Shown here in pieces: positions 1 to 5,168 of a stretch of 5,784 nt of DNA. Source of the DNA: an uncultured Peptococcaceae bacterium (GTDB lineage Bacteria > Bacillota > Peptococcia > Peptococcales > Peptococcaceae). Below the pieces are notes generated by a model. It had not been told where the DNA came from and ran no database searches. It saw nothing but the letters and a program-made list of their open reading frames with translations. Where the stretch lies: NCBI GenBank assembly GCA_902496505.1, contig CABVBB010000166.1, forward strand, positions 1 to 5,784, in the 5' to 3' direction. Positions within the stretch are counted from its first letter, which is position 1; every line of letters begins with the position of its first letter. A program made the translations under genes and the position numbers.

Positions 1-783
1 ACGTTTCTTCATACCCCAAAGGATGGTAGTGATAGAAACGGCGCAGACCACACTGGCGATATAATACATCGGCAAGGTGACCTTGAGATCTACATAACCT
101 GCGCCTTGGGCCACACCGCGGCTGGAATAGAGCAGATTGGCTGCTTGCAGCTGGAAGCCGATGATGAGGAGCACCAAAAACGCCACCAGGAAATATACGA
201 TGCGTTTGGCTAACACTTTGAAGGCATTTTTATTGATGCCTTGTAAATAAAACGTCAGAATGAAATTGGAGAGCGCAATGACGGCCAAGAAAAGCAAGGC
301 CAGATCCAGCGCTGTCTGAAATAGGGACAGATTGAAGAAATAAAAACTGATGTCTCGGCCAAAAACGGGTTCAGTGATATTAGCCGATGTTTGGTTGAAA
401 AACAGCAGGATGTTTTCCCAAAGCGCTGTTGCCGATAAGATGCCGGCAAACAAGCCCAGGATGACCGAAGGGATGGTCACCAGCTTATGCTTGAGCTTTT
501 TCGGCCCTGGAACATTGATAACGCCGTCTTCCTCTGTCACAGGGGCAGGCCGCTGATACTTCGTTGACAGCTGCAAGGTGATATAGGAGAGGGCAAATAC
601 CAAAATAAATGCTGCGAAGCCAATGGCAAACTTGGCAAAGGTGAATTTAAGATAGACCGATTGGTATCCCAGATCCTTAAACCACAGATAATCCGTGAAA
701 AAATGCAGTATCTGCGGCATGAAGGCAAAGAGGAATAGGATCACGATCACTGCTGCTAAGAAAAGCTTGACCTTCTTTTTCAA
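1..783 (-). CDS. UPF0182 family integral membrane protein, N-terminal 261 residues (partial)
   Basis: This is an open frame of 261 codons with no stop, read leftwards from a TTG at 783-781 and cut by the window edge. TTG is chosen because an AGGAGG (800-795) lies 11 nt upstream, an in-frame TAG occurs just before that, and no ATG fits. The protein is strongly hydrophobic, with likely membrane spans near residues 5-23, 48-70, 103-122, 158-180, 193-212 and 238-257. Motifs I recognise from UPF0182 (COG1615) are DYLWFKDLGY (31-40), PVFGRDISFYFF (139-150) and LLYSSRGVAQGAGYVD (217-232). Family members are usually about 900 residues, with a membrane N-terminal half and a large soluble domain; the latter lies outside the window. 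The biochemical role of the family is unknown to me. It follows the tautomerase gene by 33 nt with no terminator between, so the two are probably cotranscribed. The family call is firm; the function is not assigned. Confidence 0.9.
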   Translation of the reverse strand, partial: MKKKVKLFLAAVIVILFLFAFMPQILHFFTDYLWFKDLGYQSVYLKFTFAKFAIGFAAFILVFALSYITLQLSTKYQRPAPVTEEDGVINVPGPKKLKHKLVTIPSVILGLFAGILSATALWENILLFFNQTSANITEPVFGRDISFYFFNLSLFQTALDLALLFLAVIALSNFILTFYLQGINKNAFKVLAKRIVYFLVAFLVLLIIGFQLQAANLLYSSRGVAQGAGYVDLKVTLPMYYIASVVCAVSITTILWGMKKR

Positions 784-794
784 AGTGAAGGGCA

Positions 795-800
795 CCTCCT
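795..800 (-). promoter_or_regulatory. Ribosome binding site that fixes a TTG start
   Basis: On the minus strand this reads AGGAGG, a full Shine-Dalgarno match, with 11 nt to the TTG at 783-781. It matters because the UPF0182 gene has no ATG near its start. The only upstream in-frame alternative is a GTG inside the Shine-Dalgarno itself. Confidence 0.75.
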
Positions 801-816
801 AAAATGTAGAGCTGGA

Positions 817-1005
817 TCAAGTATTATCGGCAAATAATGTACCACCACAGCTGAAATCGGTGGGTTCCATATCACGCAGGACGATGGTCACAGCGTCCCT
901 GGGGCACTGTAGAGCGTCAACGCAGGCGGTGGTGATCTTATCGACCAGATCGCGTTTTTGCTCTACCGATTTGCCTTTGAGCAGATCGATTTGGATAACG
1001 GGCAT
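817..1005 (-). CDS. Small tautomerase-family protein (4-oxalocrotonate tautomerase-like)
   Basis: This 62-codon gene starts at an ATG with a perfect AAGGAGG (1020-1014) 8 nt upstream. After removal of the initiator Met the protein begins PVIQIDLLKGKS, the 4-oxalocrotonate tautomerase signature, with Pro1 as the expected catalytic base. Length (61 residues after Met removal) matches the family, which forms hexamers of short subunits. By ungapped alignment with my memory of Pseudomonas 4-OT, Phe50 is kept, but Arg11 is Lys and Arg39 is Thr. The classical 2-hydroxymuconate tautomerase chemistry is therefore not assured, although many small Bacillota members such as YwhB also vary at position 39. 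No aromatic-degradation genes are nearby. It precedes the UPF0182 gene by 33 nt and is likely first in that operon. The natural substrate is unknown; family assignment is confident. Confidence 0.9.
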   Translation of the reverse strand: MPVIQIDLLKGKSVEQKRDLVDKITTACVDALQCPRDAVTIVLRDMEPTDFSCGGTLFADNT

Positions 1006-1020
1006 AGGGATAGCCTCCTT

Positions 1021-1051
1021 TACGACAAAATAAGATGAATAATCTGTCGTA
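1021..1051. promoter_or_regulatory. Inverted repeat in the divergent promoter region, possible operator
   Basis: TACGACA (1021-1027) and TGTCGTA (1045-1051) form a perfect 7-bp inverted repeat with a 17-nt AT-rich centre. It lies just upstream of the tautomerase Shine-Dalgarno and its right arm overlaps possible -10 elements on both strands (TATAAT, 1050-1055 plus; TATACG, 1053-1048 minus). A regulator bound here could affect both divergent units. A role as operator is inference; it could also be a weak hairpin in the tautomerase leader. Confidence 0.35.
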
Positions 1052-1075
1052 TAATTCTGCGGTGCGCCTTGAAAA
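1048..1075 (-). promoter_or_regulatory. Weak candidate promoter for the tautomerase-UPF0182 unit
   Basis: On the minus strand, TTTTCA (1075-1070) and TATACG (1053-1048) are separated by 16 nt. Each hexamer matches the sigma-A consensus at four of six positions. The placement upstream of the tautomerase is right, giving a leader of roughly 35 nt, but the match is poor. Confidence 0.3.
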
Positions 1076-1087
1076 CCCTCTTTTGCG

Positions 1088-1117
1088 GTGTCAATATCTT
1101 CACAGGCCGCATATACT
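1088..1117 (+). promoter_or_regulatory. Candidate promoter for the LysM/PG-binding gene
   Basis: GTGTCA (1088-1093) and TATACT (1112-1117) are 18 nt apart, matching the sigma-A consensus at four and five of six positions. Transcription would begin near 1124, giving a short leader before the Shine-Dalgarno. The -10 also reads CATATACT (1110-1117), close to the sporulation sigma-E -10 CATACANT, so a sporulation promoter is an alternative. A perfect TATAAT at 1050-1055 is another possible -10 but has no good -35. Confidence 0.35.
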
Positions 1118-1147
1118 GCAAGGAGAAAATGAAAGGAGGGACTTTTG

Positions 1148-2368
1148 ATGAATTATGTAGTAGAAGCGGGAGATACCATTGAAAGTATCGCACGTAAATA
1201 TGATCTATCCCCCAGCGCTCTGATGCAGATGAATAATCTGACCAGCAGCAATCAGCTGAGAGTCGGCATGATCATCACCATCAGACCCAGCGGCAATTGT
1301 TCCGTCTGCAATGCACCGTTAGGCCCGGAATGGTGCCCGCGCTTATCCAGAGGTTCCCGTGGTCCGGCAGTTGAAGAATTACAGAGACGACTGATGCGTT
1401 TTGGTTATTTCCCACTGGGCGGACGAGTCGATGGCTTCTTTGGTCAAAGTACCGAGCAATCTCTGCGCAATTTCCAGCGTGACAACAATCTCTGGGTTAC
1501 CGGCGTCACAGACCAATCCACTTGGCGTGCCTTGGGCGTTGTCTGTCGTCAGCGAGGCGGCTGCCCAACTTTACGCTTAGGTTCCCGTGGTTCCGCGATC
1601 GCCTTTTTACAGAGCCTTTTACAGCGCAGAGGCTACTTTGTCAATGTTGACGGCGTCTTCGGCAATGCCACCCAGATCGCCGTCCGAGCGCTGCAGCGCG
1701 ATTCCGGGCTATTTCCCAGCGGGGAGGTCAATCAGCAGGTGTGGGATGTCTTAGGCGTGACCTGTGTCCCCAATGACCAGCGTCCAGGCAATATGCTCCC
1801 GAACAACCAACCGCCAGTAGGCGGTCAGCCAGGCGATATGCTCCCCAATAATCAGCCGCCGGTAGGCGGTCAGCCGGGAGATATGCTGCCAGACAATGTG
1901 CCGCCTATTTATGACAATATGCTGCCGCCATTCCAGCCGCCTACTCAGCCGCCCAGCAGTGAACCTGGCTTAAATGGGCTCAACTACAACTGGGAAGAGA
2001 TCGATGACTTTCGGTATGTTTTAGCCACCGATCGTTACCGCTATCGGGAAGGGCAGCCAGTAGAGATCACTTTCCGCAAACGGAACTTGACCAATGAACC
2101 CGCTGTGCTGCGCTATCCGTCCAGTCAGCTCTTCGACTTTTATGTTTCCGATGCTAAGGGCGTCGAGCTTTGGCGCTGGTCACGCAACCAAGATTTTAAT
2201 CCCATGGCCCGCGAAATGATCTTAGCGCCAGGAGCTGCCGAATCCATCACCATCAATTGGGATCAAAAGACCAACAATGGCTATTGGATCCCCGCCCAGA
2301 CCCTGACTCTTTGGGGAACGAACATGGCGACCGGTGTGAGCCTGCCGTTAAATATTGAGATCTATTGA
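1148..2368 (+). CDS. LysM, double PG-binding and BsuPI domain protein (cell-wall associated)
   Basis: The 406-residue protein starts at ATG 1148, 8 nt after AGGAGG (1134-1139); the TTG one codon earlier sits too close. Residues 2-46 are a LysM domain (YVVEAGDTIESIARKY, then LRVGMIITI), which binds N-acetylglucosamine-containing glycans. Residues about 64-133 and 140-206 are two peptidoglycan_binding_1 domains, each with LxxGSRG, LQ, the VDGxFG turn and a terminal LGVxC. Residues 213-272 are a Pro/Asn/Gly linker with 15-residue repeats. Residues about 284-406 resemble BsuPI, the Bacillus intracellular proteinase inhibitor fold (QLFDFYVSD, WRWSRNQDF, LAPG). There is no catalytic domain and no signal peptide, so it is either a non-classically exported wall binder or, as for SafA-like spore proteins, placed on the spore from the mother cell; that is inference. 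Cysteines 51, 54, 63, 133, 139 and 206 bracket the PG-binding modules. It is monocistronic, with a terminator 7 nt after the stop. Confidence 0.9.
   Translation: MNYVVEAGDTIESIARKYDLSPSALMQMNNLTSSNQLRVGMIITIRPSGNCSVCNAPLGPEWCPRLSRGSRGPAVEELQRRLMRFGYFPLGGRVDGFFGQSTEQSLRNFQRDNNLWVTGVTDQSTWRALGVVCRQRGGCPTLRLGSRGSAIAFLQSLLQRRGYFVNVDGVFGNATQIAVRALQRDSGLFPSGEVNQQVWDVLGVTCVPNDQRPGNMLPNNQPPVGGQPGDMLPNNQPPVGGQPGDMLPDNVPPIYDNMLPPFQPPTQPPSSEPGLNGLNYNWEEIDDFRYVLATDRYRYREGQPVEITFRKRNLTNEPAVLRYPSSQLFDFYVSDAKGVELWRWSRNQDFNPMAREMILAPGAAESITINWDQKTNNGYWIPAQTLTLWGTNMATGVSLPLNIEIY
1784..1906 (+). repeat. In-frame 45-bp tandem repeat encoding a PG(N/D)MLPxNxPP linker
   Basis: Two full 45-bp units (1784-1828 and 1829-1873) encode PGNMLPNNQPPVGGQ and PGDMLPNNQPPVGGQ. 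A third unit is partial (PGDMLPDNVPP, to 1906), and a decayed fourth NMLPPFQPP follows. The units differ mostly at third codon positions, so the peptide is held more tightly than the DNA. The repeat forms a flexible linker between the second PG-binding domain and the BsuPI-type domain. Confidence 0.85.
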
Positions 2369-2375
2369 TCAAACT

Positions 2376-2409
2376 GCCTTTGGCCTGCTTATAGACCAAA
2401 GGCTTTTTT
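2376..2409 (+). terminator. Rho-independent terminator after the LysM/PG-binding gene
   Basis: GCCTTTGG (2376-2383) pairs perfectly with CCAAAGGC (2396-2403) across a 12-nt loop, followed at once by six T. It begins 7 nt after the stop codon and isolates the LysM gene from the Nudix-like gene. Confidence 0.9.
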
Positions 2410-2513
2410 AATGATAAGAATATTTTTCTAAACCCTTATATTTTGCAGGAAAACTACAGAAGAAAGCGAATATCTATAAATATATTTAATTGGCAGTTCA
2501 AACTTCAGCAAAG
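2410..2513 (+). promoter_or_regulatory. AT-rich upstream region of the Nudix-like gene
   Basis: The preceding terminator means a promoter must lie here if the Nudix gene is expressed separately. The stretch is very AT-rich and offers -10-like hexamers (TATAAA at 2475-2480, TATATT at 2481-2486). No -35 hexamer sits at a standard distance: TTGCAG (2443-2448) is too far away. I cannot choose a start site. Confidence 0.3.
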
Positions 2514-2525
2514 AGGAGGATGCAT

Positions 2526-2957
2526 ATGTTAATCAGACATTGTGCTGGCGGAGTTGTGTTCTATGGAGATTCGGTTTTTCTGCTGAAAAATGACAAGGGA
2601 GAGTGGGTACTGCCGAAAGGAGTTATCCGCAATGGCAAGATCGCCAATGAAGTAGCGCTGACCAGAGTGCGTTACGAAGGCGGCGTCGAAGCCAAGATCG
2701 TCGGTTCAGTCGGTGAAACCAGCTACGAATTTTATTCCAACAGCCGGAAATGCCCTGTTCACAATCAGATCCATTGGTTTTTGATGGAAGCTGTCAGTGA
2801 CAAATATTCCGTTAACAAAATGGAAGATTTCACAGACGGCGGATTTTTTGAGATCAACGAAGCTTTGGAAAAGATCACCTATTCCCAGGACAAATCCTTA
2901 GTATCCTTAGCTTACAAAATGTATGGCGAATACAAAGCTGAAAGTGTGGAAGCCTGA
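2526..2957 (+). CDS. Nudix-fold protein with a degenerate Nudix box
   Basis: Start ATG 2526 is chosen because AGGAGG (2514-2519) lies 6 nt upstream; ATG 2520 abuts the Shine-Dalgarno and the TTG at 2490 lies before it. The 143-residue product has the Nudix fold pattern: HCAGGVVFYGDSVFLLKN (5-22), then EWVLPKGVIRNGK (26-38). The Nudix box should read Gx5Ex7REUxEExGU. Here it is G32, K38 for the first Glu, T46-R47 for Arg-Glu, Y50 for the next Glu, and only E51, G53 and V54 kept. Two of the three Glu residues that normally bind Mg are missing, so ordinary diphosphate hydrolysis looks doubtful. The C-terminal half (ETSYEFYSNSR, FTDGGFFEI, ITYSQDKSL) matches my memory of a conserved clostridial Nudix-like family, so the change is probably ancestral rather than decay. 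It is monocistronic with a strong terminator. The fold is confident; activity and substrate are unknown. Confidence 0.85.
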   Translation: MLIRHCAGGVVFYGDSVFLLKNDKGEWVLPKGVIRNGKIANEVALTRVRYEGGVEAKIVGSVGETSYEFYSNSRKCPVHNQIHWFLMEAVSDKYSVNKMEDFTDGGFFEINEALEKITYSQDKSLVSLAYKMYGEYKAESVEA

Positions 2958-2976
2958 CCCAGGCTTTGACAAACGC

Positions 2977-3020
2977 ATACCGATGATATCATACACTCCA
3001 TGATGTCATCGGTATTTTTT
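2977..3020 (+). terminator. Rho-independent terminator after the Nudix-like gene
   Basis: A 15-bp stem pairs 2977-2991 with 3001-3015 (ATACCGATGATATCA with TGATGTCATCGGTAT, one U-G wobble) across a 9-nt loop, followed by a T run to 3020. A separate 7-bp hairpin (AAGCCTG 2950-2956, CAGGCTT 2960-2966) overlaps the stop codon just upstream. Confidence 0.92.
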
Positions 3021-3099
3021 AGTTTATCGACAAAATAAGCCGCAAGCCAAAATACAGGCAGCTGTCAGTGGGATTTTTTATGAAATTGATCCCAAACCC

Positions 3100-3129
3100 T
3101 TGACAAGTCGATTCACAAGCATGGATAAT
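3100..3129 (+). promoter_or_regulatory. Sigma-A-type promoter for the ygiQ-like gene
   Basis: A perfect -35 TTGACA (3100-3105) and a -10 GATAAT (3124-3129, five of six) are spaced 18 nt apart. Transcription should begin near 3136, about 30 nt before the start codon. It is the best promoter match in the window and shows the gene is transcribed independently of the Nudix-like gene. Confidence 0.8.
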
Positions 3130-3167
3130 AAAAAGATATTCAATCCTGATGGAGATAGGAGACTGGA

Positions 3168-5117
3168 ATGGAATCAACATTATTTTTACCCTTAAACAAA
3201 AAAGAAGCCCACGCCAAAGGCTGGGATGAGGTGGACTTTGTGCTCGTGAGCGGAGATGCGTATGTGGATCACCCCAGCTTTGGGACAGCCCTTATCGGCC
3301 GGCTGTTAGAAAGCGAAGGCTTCCGTGTCGGTATCCTGGCCCAGCCGGATTGGCGGCAGCTGCGCAATTTTCAGGTCTTTGGCCAACCGCGTCTGGCTTT
3401 TATCGTTGGCAGCGGCAATATCGATTCCATGGTCAATCACTATACTGCCGCCAAAAAACCTCGCCGGCATGACACCTATTCGCCCGGCGGTCAAAAAGGT
3501 CTGCGGCCAGATCGTGCTGTAGAGGTCTATTGCCGGATGATCCGGGAAGCCTATCCAGAGGTCCCTTTGATCATCGGCGGTATCGAGGCCAGCTTGCGGC
3601 GGTTCGCTCATTATGATTATTGGGATGACGATGTGCGTCCATCGATCCTAGAAGCGACCGGCGCTGACCTTTTGACCTACGGTATGTCCGAAAAACAGAT
3701 CACCTATATCGCCCATGGCCTCGATAAAGGCTGGCCTATCCACAAGATGCGCGATGTCCAGGGCTGCTGCCTCTTAAGCGATCAACTGCCCAAGGAAGAC
3801 GATTATATCCTCCTGCCCAGCTACGAAGAGGTCGCGCAGAGCAAGCGAAAATTTGCTGAAGCCTTCCGCATCCAAAATCAGGAGCAAAATCCCTTCTTAG
3901 GCAAGACTCTGGTCCAGCCCCATGGCGAACGTTATTTGATCCAGCTGCCGCCAGCCTTGCCCCTCAGCCAAGCAGAGATGGATGCCATCTATCAGCTGCC
4001 TTTCACCCGCACCTATCATCCGCGCTATGAAAAATTGGGCGGGGTGCCTGCCCTGCAAGAGGTCGAATTCAGCGTGACCGATCACCGCGGCTGCTTCGGC
4101 GGCTGCACCTTCTGCGCGATCAATTTCCACCAGGGACGGATCATCCAAAACCGCAGCCAGGAATCGATCTTGGCAGAGATCAAGCAGATGACCGAGCTGC
4201 CGAATTTTAAAGGTTATATCCACGATATCGGCGGCCCTACAGCCAATTTCCGCATGCCTGCCTGCAAAAAGCAGCTTAAAGTCGGCGCCTGCAAAGACCG
4301 GCAGTGTTTGTTCCCTGATATCTGTCCCAATTTACAGGTGGATCACAAGGAATATGTGGAGATCCTGCGCAAAGCCCGCCAAATGGACAAGGTCAAAAAA
4401 GTCTTCATCCGTTCCGGCGTGCGTTTCGATTATATCCTGGCGGACAAAGACCCGACTTTCTTTGAAGAAATGTGCCGCTACCATATCAGCGGTCAGCTCA
4501 AAGTTGCCCCAGAGCATGTAGCGCCCAATACGCTCAAATATATGGGCAAGCCGCCGCGTCATGTCTTCGACAAATTTATCGCCAAATATCAGGCCTTCAA
4601 CAAAAAAGGGGGCAAGGATCAATATATGGTGCCGTATTTTCTCTCCAGCCATCCCGGCTGTACGCTCAAAGACGCTGTCCTTCTGGCAGAATACATCCGC
4701 GATCTCGGCTACAATCCCGAGCAGGTGCAGGACTTTATCCCTACCCCTGGCAGCATGGCCACCGCCATGTATTACACCGGTTTGGACCCACGGACCATGG
4801 AAAAGATCTACGTTCCCCGCACCGCTCAGGAAAAAGCTTGGCAGCGGGCACTTCTCCAGTACCGTGATCCCAAGAACTACGACTTGGTCTATGAAGCCCT
4901 CGTGCAAGCCGGCAGGGAGGATCTGATCGGCAATGGCCCCAAATGCTTGATCAAGCCCCGCCGCCATACCGAGCAAACGCCTGCGCCTAAAGAGACGGCC
5001 AATGGCAAAAAGGCCAAGACCACCGCACCACGGTCGAAAAATGCGAAACCCGCACCCAAAGGAAAAGGTACTTCCCCCAAAAATAAAGCCCCTCACCAAA
5101 AGAACCGCTACAAATAA
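3168..5117 (+). CDS. ygiQ: YgiQ family radical SAM protein (UPF0313)
   Basis: This complete 649-residue protein starts at ATG 3168, with AGGAG (3157-3161) 6 nt upstream. Residues 1-290 match the YgiQ N-terminal region (LPLNKKEAHAKGWDEVDFVL, then HPSFGTALIGRLLE and IIGGIEASLRRFAHYDYW). The radical SAM CxxxCxxC motif is C309, C313 and C316 (GCFGGCTFCAI), which should bind a [4Fe-4S] cluster that cleaves S-adenosylmethionine. Further family hallmarks are HDIGGPTANFR (352-362), SGQLKVAPEH (441-450) and QDFIPTPGSMATAMYYTG (521-538). A second cysteine group, C366, C375, C380 and C386, follows the core and could hold another metal site. The C-terminal tail (about 598-649) is rich in Lys, Pro and Ala and probably disordered. 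Length is near or slightly below other YgiQ proteins. It is a cytosolic enzyme of unknown reaction. It has its own promoter and terminator. Family identity is very secure. Confidence 0.96.
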   Translation: MESTLFLPLNKKEAHAKGWDEVDFVLVSGDAYVDHPSFGTALIGRLLESEGFRVGILAQPDWRQLRNFQVFGQPRLAFIVGSGNIDSMVNHYTAAKKPRRHDTYSPGGQKGLRPDRAVEVYCRMIREAYPEVPLIIGGIEASLRRFAHYDYWDDDVRPSILEATGADLLTYGMSEKQITYIAHGLDKGWPIHKMRDVQGCCLLSDQLPKEDDYILLPSYEEVAQSKRKFAEAFRIQNQEQNPFLGKTLVQPHGERYLIQLPPALPLSQAEMDAIYQLPFTRTYHPRYEKLGGVPALQEVEFSVTDHRGCFGGCTFCAINFHQGRIIQNRSQESILAEIKQMTELPNFKGYIHDIGGPTANFRMPACKKQLKVGACKDRQCLFPDICPNLQVDHKEYVEILRKARQMDKVKKVFIRSGVRFDYILADKDPTFFEEMCRYHISGQLKVAPEHVAPNTLKYMGKPPRHVFDKFIAKYQAFNKKGGKDQYMVPYFLSSHPGCTLKDAVLLAEYIRDLGYNPEQVQDFIPTPGSMATAMYYTGLDPRTMEKIYVPRTAQEKAWQRALLQYRDPKNYDLVYEALVQAGREDLIGNGPKCLIKPRRHTEQTPAPKETANGKKAKTTAPRSKNAKPAPKGKGTSPKNKAPHQKNRYK

Positions 5118-5128
5118 GCCAAAGTCAA

Positions 5129-5165
5129 AAAACGCTCAGGAAGAGACGATCTTCCTGAGCGTTTT
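5129..5165. terminator. Bidirectional rho-independent terminator between ygiQ and menA
   Basis: A perfect 16-bp stem pairs 5129-5144 (AAAACGCTCAGGAAGA) with 5150-5165 across a 5-nt loop (GACGA). On the plus strand the stem ends in TTTT followed by GGTTT; on the minus strand the A run at 5127-5132 gives six T. It begins 12 nt after the ygiQ stop and 4 nt beyond the menA stop, so it can end both convergent transcripts. Confidence 0.93.
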
Positions 5166-5168
5166 GGT

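Noticed and set aside
350..556. Plus-strand open frame of 68 codons
   Set aside because: It is antisense to the UPF0182 gene, whose motifs are clear across the same stretch.
1089..1094. A perfect TTGACA on the minus strand, possible -35 for the tautomerase gene
   Set aside because: No -10-like hexamer lies 16-18 nt downstream; the sequence there is CAAGGC.
2490..2525. Upstream TTG start giving 12 extra residues on the Nudix-like protein
   Set aside because: The only good Shine-Dalgarno site (2514-2519) lies after that TTG and is correctly spaced for ATG 2526, where family similarity also begins.
1023..3039. The 12-mer CGACAAAATAAG occurs in two intergenic regions (1023-1034 and 3028-3039)
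   Set aside because: About one shared 12-mer is expected by chance in a window of this size, and the two copies sit in different positions relative to genes.
3071..3094. GGGAT...ATCCC short inverted repeat upstream of the ygiQ promoter
   Set aside because: Only five base pairs around a 14-nt loop, with no T run; too weak to call a terminator or operator.
3306..4223. Two further minus-strand open frames of about 100 codons (3611-3306 and 4223-3897)
   Set aside because: Both are antisense to conserved ygiQ segments and their products look like reverse readings of that gene.
4332..5099. A 255-codon open frame on the minus strand, antisense to ygiQ
   Set aside because: It lies wholly inside the well-supported ygiQ gene and its Gly/Phe/Arg-rich product resembles no family I know. 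It is a by-product of ygiQ codon use.
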